Source: Nemertoderma westbladi
Taxonomy: Eukaryota; Xenacoelomorpha; Nemertodermatida; Nemertodermatidae
Assembly: GCA_032718475.1 (NCBI GenBank)
Contig: JAUCBJ010002222.1
Span: 1 to 28,795 of the forward strand
DNA: 28,795 bases
Direction: 5' to 3'
Shown here: positions 20,079 to 28,795 of the stretch, piece after piece
Position numbering within the stretch: the stretch's first letter is position 1
Layout of the letters: each line of letters opens with the position of its first letter
Translations under genes and position numbers: made by a program
Notes under the pieces: model-generated
Told to the model about the DNA's origin: nothing
What the model saw: the letters and a program-made list of their open reading frames with translations, nothing else
Databases searched by the model: none

Positions 20079-20508
20079 ATGATAAATGCATTACATAACA
20101 TGAGTTTCAGATCATTGCAATCATCTATCGCTAGATTTATCAGTAAATTAAAACTGCTATATTTTGTTAAATTTCTTAGATTTTTTAAAAAAATTCAATT
20201 TTTCAAACTCAATGTGACACATCTGATCTTGTCAATTTCACAATGCCAAAAACGTTATTGGAAAGCCCATCATAAATGCATTACATAACATGAGTTTCAG
20301 ACCATTGCAATCATCTATCGCTAGATTTATCTGTAAATTAAAACTGCTATATTTTGTTAAATTTCTCAGATTTTGTGACTCGTGTGACACCTCTTCCACT
20401 AAATATTTTTCAAAACGGTTTTTTGCATTCTACTTCTACATTAAAATGGCAAAACATGTCGACGTTTCCAAGCAATTGGGGCAAAAAAGTGATTTTTGTA
20501 ACACCCTA
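20079..20508 (-). repeat. Right inverted arm of the foldback element
   Basis: Reverse-complement partner of 17693-18122, about 98% identical by eye, ending ...GTAACACCCTA. Confidence 0.88.
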
Positions 20509-20516
20509 ATGAACAT
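20509..20516. repeat. Target site duplication ATGAACAT, right copy
   Basis: Exact copy of 17685-17692 outside the right arm. Confidence 0.88.
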
Positions 20517-20832
20517 GTAGGCCTACTGTGTACAGTACATACCGTACAGTCATACCGGTAACGACTGAATCACGGTAACAGCTGACACAAGCTGCCAAGC
20601 CTGAAGGATTCATGGTCCTACTTATATCAGAATAAAAACAATAATACTGTCAGACTTTACCGGCACCATTATATTACAGTATTCTGGTATTACCAGACTG
20701 CAGTACTAATGTTTTCATTTAAGCTAATTCATTTATTTTTTTTTATTCACACAACAGACATTACAATAATAGTGTTAAAATTGTTTTTTTTTAATTGACG
20801 CCTCCATAATAGGCAAGTTTATTTGCTTTTAA

Positions 20833-20856
20833 GGGGGGGGGGGGGGGGGGGGGGGG
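20833..20856 (+). repeat. Poly-G run, 24 bases
   Basis: An uninterrupted run of 24 G. It is long enough to fold as a G-quadruplex, and its exact length is prone to sequencing error. Confidence 0.8.
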
Positions 20857-20879
20857 TAAAAATGTTTTCCTCAAATGCT

Positions 20880-20960
20880 CTGGAGCCTATTTAGAACAAA
20901 AAGGCCCAAAAAGGAGCCTTTTTTTATTTTTTGGGCCTTTTTGATATAAAAAGGCTCCAG
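20880..20960. repeat. Nested imperfect hairpin
   Basis: Outer arms CTGGAGCCT (20880-20888) and AGGCTCCAG (20952-20960) enclose inner arms AAAAAGGCCCAAAAA (about 20898-20912) and their complement (about 20928-20942). An additional GGAGCCTTTTT sits in the loop and can compete for pairing with either side. Confidence 0.7.
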
Positions 20961-21405
20961 GGCATTTCCAACCAAATTTGTTCAGAAGAAGTATGGGGAA
21001 AGGTATTCTGAAGTGAACCAAATTTTAACTCATTTCAGTTCAAATTGGCGGAAAATAGCCTTTTTCATGAAAAAACGTCATTATGATATATGTGTGATTA
21101 AAGTTTAAGGAACAATTGAAACATTCCCGCTAATTTAGATAATACCATTTTTCTATGTTCAGCATTAACTTTTTCAAAAATGAATGAAATTCGACGAAAT
21201 TTTTCATGTTTGATAAACAGATAACTAGTAAAACAACGTTTTATCAATTTTATTCATATCTGTAACATGAGAGACTTTTTATGAAAAGGGCCCCATACAA
21301 TTCTAAAATATAGTGCTGCTCGAAGGCTTGTCAAAAATCAGACGTTTTGGGTAATAACATGAGTTTGAGAAAAGGTATGAGAAAACGGCTTGTAGATTTG
21401 AAATC

Positions 21406-21494
21406 TCCATTAAATTCGGCACATAATCATGATAGAATAAAAAATGTTTTTTTTTGTCAATTTCCAGAATAGAGGGGTTCTACCCCCCTTAATA
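21406..21494 (+). repeat. Direct repeat flanking a LINE fragment, left copy
   Basis: About 85 bp starting TCCATTAAATTCGGCACAT and ending in TTCTACCCCCCTTAAT. It is matched by 22169-22254 with a few substitutions and a T-run length difference. Confidence 0.85.
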
Positions 21495-21636
21495 TATATT
21501 AAAATAAAATAACGTGTTACAATATAATATAATATACAGTATATAAAAATGTTATAGATTGAAAGTTAACTGGTATAGATTAAAATAATTTAAAAGGTTG
21601 GATAAAGAATCACGGATCACGGATCCGAAAGATCAC

Positions 21637-22168
21637 GGCGTAAGCAATGTCCTTCAAAGCGGAGGCGATTTTGTTCTAGTGTCAAGCTTGGGGGAACCAA
21701 TGAGACACCTCCAATGTTATATAGTGTCTGGTTGGAGATGTGTGCATTGTACTTGACACAATGAACCCGGCGTAGCATTCTTGTGAATGTGCCATCCAGA
21801 GATTTGGCGTCCTCAGCATTTAGAGCCCAGCATGGACTCCTATAGAGGAGTACTGGAACTACTGCTGCTCTAAATAATCGGACCTTAAGTTTCCGATTAA
21901 TTCTCGGTGACTTCCAAATCCTGGAAAGCCTATTCAATGCTGCCCATGCCTTTCCCTTACGTATTCGAAGGTCCTCACCTGACTTCCGGATCCATGATCC
22001 CAGGTAACAGAAGTCGTCCACATGCTCAAGCATACCATCTTTTGAGCTTATGCTCATCCGATCAGGGACTTGCTGAAGACTTTCAAAGTTAACTGTCAGA
22101 ATTTTGGTCTTTCTGGAGTTAATAAAAAGACCAACACTAGAAGCAGCATGTTCTAATGAGCTGAGGAG
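21637..22168 (-). pseudogene. Internal fragment of LINE family A reverse transcriptase
   Basis: The minus strand matches the 13718 LINE from its LLSSLEHAASSVGL segment to its NRLRF.GHC.RR segment, and keeps an open frame (part of 21617-22222). It covers the end of the RT palm and the thumb region, and lacks the catalytic Asp motifs. It retains the AAVVPV segment that is deleted from the 13718 copy, which identifies that change as a deletion there. The match ends abruptly on both sides: at 22168, where the direct repeat begins, and near 21637. The first residues of the open frame are translated direct repeat, not LINE. A LINE copy normally keeps its 3' end, so loss of both ends is unusual. Confidence 0.85.
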
Positions 22169-22254
22169 TCCATTAAATTCGGCACATGATAATGATAGAA
22201 TAAAAAACGTTTTTTTTGTCAATTTCCAGAATAGAGGGGTTCTACCCCCCTTAA
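22169..22254 (+). repeat. Direct repeat flanking a LINE fragment, right copy
   Basis: Second copy of the 21406-21494 repeat, abutting the LINE fragment directly. The two copies differ at about four positions. Confidence 0.85.
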
Positions 22255-22299
22255 TTATTACATGACGGTTTCACTGACAGGGTTGACACCAAGAATTAG

Positions 22300-23345
22300 A
22301 TTGGAAGGCAGGACCCGCGAAGTAATTTATTTTCAGAAAATTAACTTCCCGTTTTTCTCTGTAAATTCTGTAATGTTCTAAAACGTTACTGTTTATTATA
22401 TTCGGATATTTTAAGAATATATCTTCTATTAATGTTTTATTATTTGTCAGTTGGAGAGTTAACGTTGATGATGAGATTCTTGGAAGCGATGAAGCCGTAT
22501 TAGGAAAGTAAACTTGATCTTATCGAGTTCTTTCAAGATAGTCATAGTGTTGAGCTACTTCAGGCAGAGCGTATGATAAAGCTGGTAGGATTTTCATGTC
22601 AAATATATACATAACTTAACTTTTTTCCATGTTTAAGTCCAATTCCAAACTGAGATCTTATTTTAAACAAAAGAATATCTCTATTACCTACACCAAAAGT
22701 ATTTTAAAGTCAATAAATGCGGCATACAGGTGTAGAGTTTTGATTGGTCAAGCTAAGCTATTATTGATATATGTAACAAATTTTTTATCGCTTGTTGAGT
22801 TGACCTACCAGTAATAAAACCCTATTGTTCGGCTAGTATTAAGTGTCTTATATTCATCATAATTCTGGCATTATTTATCATGGATGTTAATATCTTCAAC
22901 AGAACACATATCATAGCTATGCCACGACGGTAGTTGTTGGGGTCAATTATGCTTCCCTTCCCTTTACAGAGGATCTTGATAATGCTCTTTTTTTCAAACA
23001 AGTGGAATGCATCGGAGCTTTAAACAGGTGATAAAAAGAGAATAAAAGTAGAGTGATACTTAATGCTAAAGCCTGATTAAATACTCGTAGAAGATACCGT
23101 CTGCTCCACACGCTTTCCCGCTAGACACTTTATTTACTGCCTCAGTAACTTCTGATTTCTTGAATGGTTGATTGTACCACGATTCTACGTCATCGTTTTC
23201 TGATACCTGAGCATCAGTTGGTATGTCTGAATTATCACGAATATGACTTTATCAAAGTGTGACTCTAATTTATTGAGTTCTATTAGCGCTATATATGCCG
23301 GCTTTCGATTTCTCCATAATGACCGAGAGAAAGCCGCCCCAATAT
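22300..23345 (-). pseudogene. Decayed LINE reverse transcriptase (family B)
   Basis: The minus strand read in shifting frames gives non-LTR RT motifs in the right order: PFKKSEVTEAV followed by GKACGADGI (about 23090-23175), KKSIIKILCKGKGS then DPNNYR (about 22920-22995), LLKILTSMINNARI (about 22850-22900), GFITGRSTQQAI (about 22780-22815) and AAFIDFK (about 22703-22727). Lower down, IFDMKILPALSYA (about 22570-22610) matches the post-palm region. Many stops and frameshifts make it a pseudogene. The motif style (KGKG..DPNNYRG) is closer to CR1/L2-like or similar LINEs than to family A. Boundaries are approximate. Confidence 0.75.
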
Positions 23346-23924
23346 TAGATTATTACAACAACATATCCATTGGGTAAGAAAGTGGAGGAGAGCCAGCCCG
23401 TCTCTTAATTTTTTACTTTATATTACGCGATCAATTTTCACTCATCTCGTCATGAACCCAACATGTATGTAACCTTTTGTTAAATTTGTTGGCTATGCGT
23501 TTGCGGTTGTTTGGGCGGAGTGTGGTAGGCCTACACTTTTCACACTTAAATATTTTGGTTGTGAAATGTTACAGGGCATAGCGTTCTGAGATATTTCATT
23601 TATATTTTATTATGAGAGGAAGAAGAACATACAACGTTATTTACTATATATGTAACAAAATAATTGTTTTCGGGTTTAACTTGGAAGCCTCCCCAAATAG
23701 TTGATATACAATTATATTTAAAATTATTTCCATGGTCATGGTCATTCACCCGTCTTTGTTAGAAATTTGTTTGCATGAAAGACAGTTTAGTTTAGTTTTT
23801 AGTGATTTATTATCTCTTATCTGACTGGGGTAATAATAAAGGATAGGATAAATGGAAGCAAAGTGTGACAGTAACAATTATTTCCCTGAGAACCGAGCAT
23901 GTCTTAAGTATACGATATCTAAAA

Positions 23925-23973
23925 GGGGGAAGTTTGGATTCACTGCATAAATGCAGTTCACCAAACTTCCCCC
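23925..23973. repeat. Strong 49-bp hairpin
   Basis: Outer arms GGGGGAAGTTTGG (23925-23937) and CCAAACTTCCCCC (23961-23973) are perfectly complementary over 13 bp. Inner arms ACTGCAT (23942-23948) and ATGCAGT (23951-23957) pair around a 2-base loop. A third related arm (AACTTCCCCCTTCCC) follows at about 23988-24002. Confidence 0.85.
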
Positions 23974-24830
23974 GAATGCACACTGTTAACTTCCCCCTTC
24001 CCACAAATATCCACTGTTGAATTAATTTGAAGCGATATAATAAGTACAAAATTGTGCGAGTTTTTAATTGTGTGGTCCAATTGTTATTTGATTTCTATTT
24101 ATTATTTAAAGTGCATTTAATATCACACTGGTTTTTAGAATATTATACTATACAACCTTATGTTTTATTAATTTACCCAATCGAAGCCTCATAAGGGCCG
24201 GTTATTTGTACGCATATCCCCTAATGCGCTCAGTAAGGTTCAAAAAACATATTAATATGAAAATAAAGTATCTGCAAAGAAAAGAACCCAATACTATATA
24301 ATTTGACCTTATTAAAAAATTTGCACTTTTGCACACTTATTTGTACAAATGCACTTTAGTAGATCGTAATGGTGGCTCTTATTTAACAAACTTATGTTTA
24401 TCCTCTACCGATCTACGATGGTGTATGATCAAGTGTCAGTCGCTAAAAGTGTCAAAAAACCAATTTAATAAATCTGGATTTGCGATTTTGGACCATATTC
24501 ATGGACATTTTTAAGTCACTTTATAGACATAAAAAGTTAAACAAATGTTACGATTATAGTTAGAAAACATTCCAAACTACATTTTAATCCAAAAAATAAC
24601 ATTCTACGATGAATAGAACTGGAAATAATAGTGTTTGAAATATCGAAAAAATGTTCACTATTTAAGTGAATTTTGCACTAAGTGCACTTAAGTCTTTTCC
24701 CAAGTTGTATCCTATTTCACACACTACAATCTATCCTCTATCCAATGAAAAAAGTTTCAGGTTAAACGGCCCTGTAGAACCGAAGTTATTTATGTTTAAA
24801 AATAGTCACTCGAAAATTTCAAATTCTCTT

Positions 24831-24904
24831 GGTCACATAGTCTAGTGGTTATCAATCACGTTAATGAAACCTAAGTTCGCGGGTTCGAAATCCAATATTG
24901 ACCT
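24831..24904 (+). tRNA. tRNA-like sequence (pseudo-tRNA or SINE head)
   Basis: A 74-base stretch has an A-box-like TAGTCTAGTGG followed by TTATC, and a B-box-like GGGTTCGAAATCC at tRNA spacing. The ends GGTCA and TGACC can pair as part of an acceptor stem. D and anticodon stems pair poorly, so it is not a convincing functional tRNA and I assign no amino acid. It may be a tRNA pseudogene or the head of a tRNA-derived SINE; an AT-rich tail follows. Internal RNA polymerase III promoter boxes could still be active. Confidence 0.45.
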
Positions 24905-26200
24905 GACCATTCTTAATTTTTTGCAAAAAAAATTATTTTTATTTTTTCACTAAAATCGCTCTAACTTCGGTTCTGGTGGTCCAAATTCAATAAAATTGGT
25001 ATATTCTTTGCCGTAATTTTTTTCTTAATCTTTTGAGAAGGGGTTATTTTTGGCCCCAAAAAAATTAAAAAAAAGGGCCAAAATAACGCGATATTTTTCG
25101 ACCCTTAAAATTCGTAATTTTAATTATATATGTTAAGATAAAAGATAGCGGAGTTAATTTGATACTTTTTACAGGTACTTTTGGCGCAATACGCTAAATT
25201 ATAATGGAATAGCGATTTGTTAAAAAAAAAATTTGTCGTCCCTTTTTATAAATATTATATTTCACACGATCGCCTGCCGCTCCAGTTTTATAATACCTCC
25301 GGCGCTGTGATTAACGCTGTTAGATAGATAATTTAACGCACTATAAGTCTGTGTAAACAAATCTCCCGTAAGTTAAGTAGTTTTCGAGCTAGACGATTTC
25401 CCGCGAAGCAAGTTTGAAGCGCGAAATTATAATTTTGGCCCTCATTTTTTTAATATCATCCTTGGAGCAAAACCGATAGCATATTTGAATTCCCCGTATG
25501 GATATTGACTGTATAGAATGTACCTTAACCAACTAAAGTTAAAAATAAAAAATTATTCGATAAAAACTACTTTACAAATTCTGGCCCTTTTTGGCCCCTA
25601 TTGCCGACATATTTTTTGTTCGAATTAAACATTTCGGAAATAAGTTTTCCAAAAAAGACGGACAAAAACGTACAAATTTACAGCCCCTTTTTCCACCCGA
25701 AATTTTAATAAATATCTTACCCCCATTCGATACGAAGGTAGTACCACTCTTCTCCTTTCCAACCGCGTTACTTTCGTCCCCGTACGATTAATATTAGCCG
25801 AGTTATAGCGGATCCCGCAAAGTCATTTTGTCCGTTTTTTCAACTTTGACGGACATTTTCGGAAAAAAGGCGTGGTAATCTTTTTTGAAAAAAAAAACTA
25901 ATTCACTAATTAATCCCTTCTATCGTATCCCGGCGTCGGCTAAGCAATAACCTAGGGTTTTTTCGAGCCACTGTAGAGCGCCTTTCAAAAAATTTTTAAA
26001 ATTGTCGAAAAAATGACGGATTTTTGACCGCCGTGTCCGTCGAAGGGTTAGATTTAATAATGTTAGAGTTGCTAATATCTTAGAATTCCGAGCCGCTCCC
26101 CTGGTGAGAAAATAAAAAAATTTGGTCTGTTCCTTCATCGAAAAGTCCCCCAGAATCCCAAGTTAACCTATATAGTTAGCGATGGCCTGCGGCTTTAGGA

Positions 26201-26240
26201 GCGGCCGCGGTATTCACCTCCCTCATAGCGGCCGCGGCGG
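26201..26240. other. GC-rich spot with two GCGGCCGC sites
   Basis: GCGGCCGCGG occurs at 26201 and again at 26228, 27 bp apart, inside otherwise AT-rich DNA. It may mark the border between the LINE remnant and the inserted material. Function unknown. Confidence 0.5.
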
Positions 26241-26244
26241 TGTT

Positions 26245-26640
26245 GCGTCAAATGGAGAAATATTTATCCCACCAAAGTGTTGTATCGGTTTGTTTTAGTT
26301 TCTCAAGTAGTTGGTTCTCCTCATGTGTTGTTCTCTTTTGCTTTATCAATTGCTTATATTCTGACTGTAACTACCAAAATCGACTTTTATCATTATCAGA
26401 GGTATCACTTTGTAGGTTGTGTAGGCTGGTTAATAGTTCTCGTTTTGTAGCTTTGCATTCATCATGAAACCAGGTCTGGTGGTTAGTGAGTTTGTGCTGT
26501 TTCTTTTGTGCAGATTCATTGATGATTACATGGTTAATAAAATGAAGAACCTTTTTACATTTATGTTTTCTCTTCTTAGCATTGAAGCTATCCCTGTTTT
26601 AGGCCAGATAGCTTGGAAACAATACGCAATGACGCTACGT
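26245..26640 (-). pseudogene. Decayed LINE family B linker (between endonuclease and RT)
   Basis: The minus strand reads a basic, Lys/Gln/Glu-rich segment with the pattern TWFHDECKATKRELL...FW.LQSEYKQLIKQKR...LLEKLK...LWWDKY. This is characteristic of the stretch that joins endonuclease to RT in CR1/L2-like and related LINEs (a W-(F/H)-D-E-C start, a YK.L..K+ helix and a closing W). One in-frame TAG at 26371-26373 interrupts it. In the minus orientation this part should precede the RT remnant at 22300-23345, so both may come from one element now separated by about 2.9 kb. Confidence 0.65.
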
Positions 26641-26689
26641 CATAATTACAGATACCAAAACCCATGACTTGGCCTCAGTCGTCACACTT

Positions 26690-27090
26690 GCCGCTTTACA
26701 TTCCAGATGAACGATCCCGAAAGGGGTCGCGGAGGGCGGGTGGACACGTTCAGGGTCGGATGACTTGACTGGGTTGGACTTGGACTGTCCTGAGTGGTCC
26801 TTGTCGCCTGCGTGATTATGAGTCTGAAAGAGATTCGGAAGTGTTGGCAGCAGTTGGCTTGCAGGGAACTGACAGATTCCTGAGTCAAGCCGCTTTGAAT
26901 TCCTGATGACCGATTCCAAAATGGATTTGGAAGGGCGAGTAGACACGCATAGGGTATATCAACTGAGTGGTCTCGTGCTGCAACACGTGGCTATGAGCCT
27001 GAAAATGACTCAGAAAGCGCTGGTAGTAGCGTGGACCGCTCTGGACACGACGGACAGGCAGACACTGACCAGTGACCAGACATGGGTATC
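26690..27090. repeat. Diverged tandem duplication, period about 198 bp
   Basis: Unit 1 begins at about 26691 (CGCTTTACATTCCAGATGA) and unit 2 at about 26889 (CGCTTTGAATTCCTGATGA). They share GGAGGGCGGGTGGACACG / GGAAGGGCGAGTAGACACG and TATGAGTCTGAAA / TATGAGCCTGAAA at matching offsets. Identity is moderate. The GC content is higher than in the surroundings. Open frames on both strands cross the repeat, but none has a recognisable product. Confidence 0.65.
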
Positions 27091-27129
27091 AAAATTAGAT
27101 AGAGTAGGGCAAAATCCAACAAAGTAAAG

Positions 27130-27720
27130 TAATCTGTCGCATAAAGTAAAATACTCATCCTATCATATTGTATAGTAGGTTTATAAATGTGTTATCTATA
27201 AATTTGTGAATATTTGGGGTATTATTATTATACACTTGTGGGGAGGCCCACAAGTTCTGTCTCAGATCATATAAGATAACTGCAGAGGAATAAACTGATT
27301 TCCAACCAATGCTGGTGTTTTCTTTATGATTTGCATTACCTTTACGTCTCCCTACTGCAAATAATCCAGCGACTAGTTTTGGGAATTTTGTGGTTTAACC
27401 ATCAACTTACATCGCGCATCTGCGTCCATTCACACACATGCTGGTTGAGGTTTGACGGCAACATACAGTATTAAAAACATTCAGAATGCCTGTAGTTTTC
27501 TCTAGCTCTACGCCTGCCCTGCATGTTTGTCAGGCTGCCGCTGTCTGTTGTTTACAAGGCTGCGTGGTAACCACCAAAAAACAAATGTTACTCTATTTGC
27601 TTAACTACATAAAAAAATTAGTTTGGTTTTGTTTTTGGAGATATTGTTTAAAAATACATTATTGCTTCTTAAAGCTGTATCTTTCGTCATTCGGTGTAAA
27701 GTTTATAATTATTTTATAAC
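27130..27720. other. Gene-free stretch
   Basis: No supported coding frame. It contains a short ATTATTATTAT patch near 27220. Small open frames at 27486-27719 look AT-driven. Confidence 0.5.
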
Positions 27721-27724
27721 TTAC

Positions 27725-27879
27725 TATTCCAATTGCCTCCGCCCCCATTGTGTGATAGTATGGCAGGACATTGACGTGTCTGCCAGTCGCATGAGGGATC
27801 ATTACAACCCGTAATCACAAACCAACCGTAGTCTGCTCCGCAACCAGCGTATCCTCCATTAATAAACCAATGACGTCCC
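27725..27879 (-). CDS. Candidate host exon: Gly/Trp/Cys-rich segment
   Basis: A 155-bp interval on the minus strand is bounded by a pyrimidine-rich acceptor ending TTCTATTTAG just upstream (27880-27889) and a strong donor GTAAGT (27719-27724) just downstream. It encodes 51 residues with the pattern GRHWFINGGYAGCGADYGWF followed by four further Cys/Trp positions and a Gly run, ending NWN. The composition looks like a secreted or extracellular domain. I do not recognise the domain. It starts with one base completing a split codon and ends with one base of the next. If it belongs to the same gene as 28671-28795, at least one further exon is needed to match phases. No ATG or stop needs to be present. 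Confidence 0.5.
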
Positions 27880-27899
27880 CTAAATAGAATTGAATACAA

Positions 27900-28161
27900 T
27901 AGATTTATAAGCCGGTAAGGGTAGCAACAGGTGAATGACATTGCAGATCATTGCGTGATCATAATCCGATGCTGCAAATTCGCAAAAGCGACAACTGCAT
28001 GTAGGATCTGGCCGCCAGCATTTTACATCATTGCACAAGTTGTGGTGGTAGGCATTCGAAAGTAACAGACTGGCCGGCCACACGACGACATTATTGGTGA
28101 GATAAACAGTTAGGTTAAAAGTGGAGCTATCTGGATAATCCACCGCTTGCTTGATCCTCAC
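27900..28161 (-). CDS. Possible neighbouring coding segment, Cys-rich, unrecognised
   Basis: An open minus-strand frame upstream of the 27725-27879 exon carries CNDVKCW.PDPTCSCRFCEF and a later MICN motif, so five cysteines and two tryptophans in about 60 residues. This is unusual for random AT-rich DNA and similar in flavour to the adjacent exon. The frame is different from that exon and no convincing donor connects them: the only spliceable GT would leave an intron of about 50 bases. It could be another exon, a decayed exon or chance. Confidence 0.3.
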
Positions 28162-28199
28162 ACATAGGTAATGGGAGTTTAATTAATTAAGGTATGTCT

Positions 28200-28670
28200 T
28201 TTAACTAGTTAATAAACCAATGAACTTGTGAATCAAAGTGTGTTAAATGTTCCTTAGCTTCGCGGTTGCATTTCCTTTATGAAATGTCTTTCTATTAAGG
28301 CAAGGAGGATGCAACAATTTCTCCATAACATCCTCAATAACTCCTCAACTATATTCAATTATTTACTACCACAGCAGAAGCCAGGTTTACATTATTGCAC
28401 CGCTTGATTTGTGTAATAAGCACTAATGTTTAAAGTGCTCACTGAAACAACAATGCGGCATGTATACAGGTTGTAGTCGGATATCGTACAATTTGCTAGG
28501 TAGGTAGGAAAATCGATTACTTTCGCCAAGAAAGATTTTTTAGCTGACATGGTTTTCTCATAGTGGGCCCTTTTCATTATGTGGAGCGGATGTGGCCCTT
28601 TTTTATCGCCACCAAAACTAGCCTTTTAAAGTAACCTTATATTTTGCATGTATATAAATATAGTACTCAC
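28200..28670. other. Probable intron or intergenic DNA
   Basis: AT-rich with no supported coding frame. It lies between the two candidate exons on the minus strand and starts with the GTGAGT donor of the exon at 28671. Confidence 0.4.
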
Positions 28671-28795
28671 CAACTCATCAACTTTTGGCCTGGGTATCTC
28701 TACCTGGGAAAAATCTGGCTTCCATTGCAGTGGAGTTAGAAAAAAGTCTATGTAATTCAAGACAAAATTTCTAAATCTATTTCTCAACTCAACAT
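28671..28795 (-). CDS. Candidate host exon, cut by the window edge
   Basis: From the window edge the minus strand is open for 41 codons in one frame (codons begin at 28793), with no ATG needed. It reads a sequence rich in aromatic and charged residues that includes FVLNYIDFFLTPLQWKPDF and ends PRPKVDEL. A consensus donor GTGAGT follows exactly at a codon boundary (28665-28670), so the exon would end in phase 0. Composition and the donor argue for a real protein-coding exon. I do not recognise the family. The gene would run leftward on the minus strand. Confidence 0.5.

Larger units (their letters stand above)
17693..20508. mobile_element. Foldback-like DNA transposon with 430-bp inverted arms and 8-bp target duplication
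   Basis: The element starts TAGGGTGTTAC and ends with the reverse complement. Arms 17693-18122 and 20079-20508 are each 430 bp and differ by about seven bases by eye. An exact 8-bp duplication (ATGAACAT) flanks it. Eight-base targets with a TA.GGTG-like start suggest mobilisation by a hAT-type transposase, although hAT ends are normally short; Merlin also makes 8-bp duplications. Arms contain a 190-bp subrepeat, and the left side carries an extra partial copy (18123-18195). No transposase is encoded. The interior carries a decayed BEL-type gag on the minus strand. Short open frames in the arms are mirror images of each other and not genes. Confidence 0.88.
20517..21404. other. Gene-free stretch with G run and hairpin
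   Basis: No coding frame is supported. It contains the 24-base G run and the nested hairpin annotated separately. The remainder is AT-rich and unremarkable. Confidence 0.55.
23346..26240. other. 2.9 kb without genes between two LINE family B parts
   Basis: AT-rich sequence with no supported coding frame; open frames such as 25591-25791 and 25920-26138 have AT-driven composition and no motifs. It holds the hairpin at 23925-23973, the tRNA-like sequence at 24831-24904, and many GGCCCTTTTTGGCCCC-like and GGCCAAAA-type short runs between 25060 and 25620. A GC-rich spot with two GCGGCCGC sites is at its right edge. Confidence 0.5.

Noticed and set aside
26635-26946. 103-codon minus-strand open frame over the tandem duplication
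   Set aside because: Its reading crosses the repeat without codon-level similarity between units that I could see, and an overlapping plus-strand frame is equally open.

Overview
The window looks like a stretch of an animal genome, most likely a marine invertebrate. It is AT-rich, has no operons or dense genes, and is packed with nested transposons of animal type: a BEL/Pao LTR retrotransposon, non-LTR retrotransposon fragments and DNA transposons with inverted repeats. The species cannot be named from sequence alone. Only the last kilobase shows anything like host gene exons, on the minus strand.

Layout. 1-319: nothing recognised. 325-13047: a full-length BEL/Pao element on the minus strand with 762/763 bp LTRs (about 4 substitutions and 1 indel apart) and a perfect 5-bp target duplication (GTAAT, 320-324 and 13048-13052). 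Its gag-protease-RT-RNase H-integrase region (9772 down to 2578) is recognisable but broken by an in-frame stop, a frameshift and an integrase deletion that removes the middle catalytic Asp. A 1.7 kb DNA transposon without its own gene (9865-11588) sits in the BEL 5' leader and carries a higher-order tandem array. 13053-13717: spacer with a possible hAT end. 13718 to about 15171: 5'-truncated non-LTR RT with nearly intact reading frame. 15172-17692: no genes; poly-C tracts, a degenerate tandem array and an AT-rich block.

17693-20508: a foldback-like DNA transposon with 430-bp inverted arms and an 8-bp target duplication (ATGAACAT). It encloses a decayed BEL-type gag, so a DNA transposon appears to contain a retrotransposon gene. 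20517-22260: a 24-bp G run, a hairpin, and a fragment of the same LINE family as at 13718, truncated at both ends and bracketed by an approximately 85-bp direct repeat. 22300-23340 and 26245-26640 (minus): two decayed parts of a second LINE, perhaps one element split by about 2.9 kb that contains a hairpin and a tRNA-like sequence. 26690-27090: diverged tandem duplication. 27725-27879 and 28671-28795: candidate host exons on the minus strand, unrecognised.

Nothing here acts as a pathway. The BEL copy should be unable to integrate with its own enzyme; its young LTRs mean it was mobilised recently, either before the breaks arose or in trans. The most unusual structures are the three-monomer array with seven regularly placed CTCF-like motifs, and the gag-bearing foldback element.
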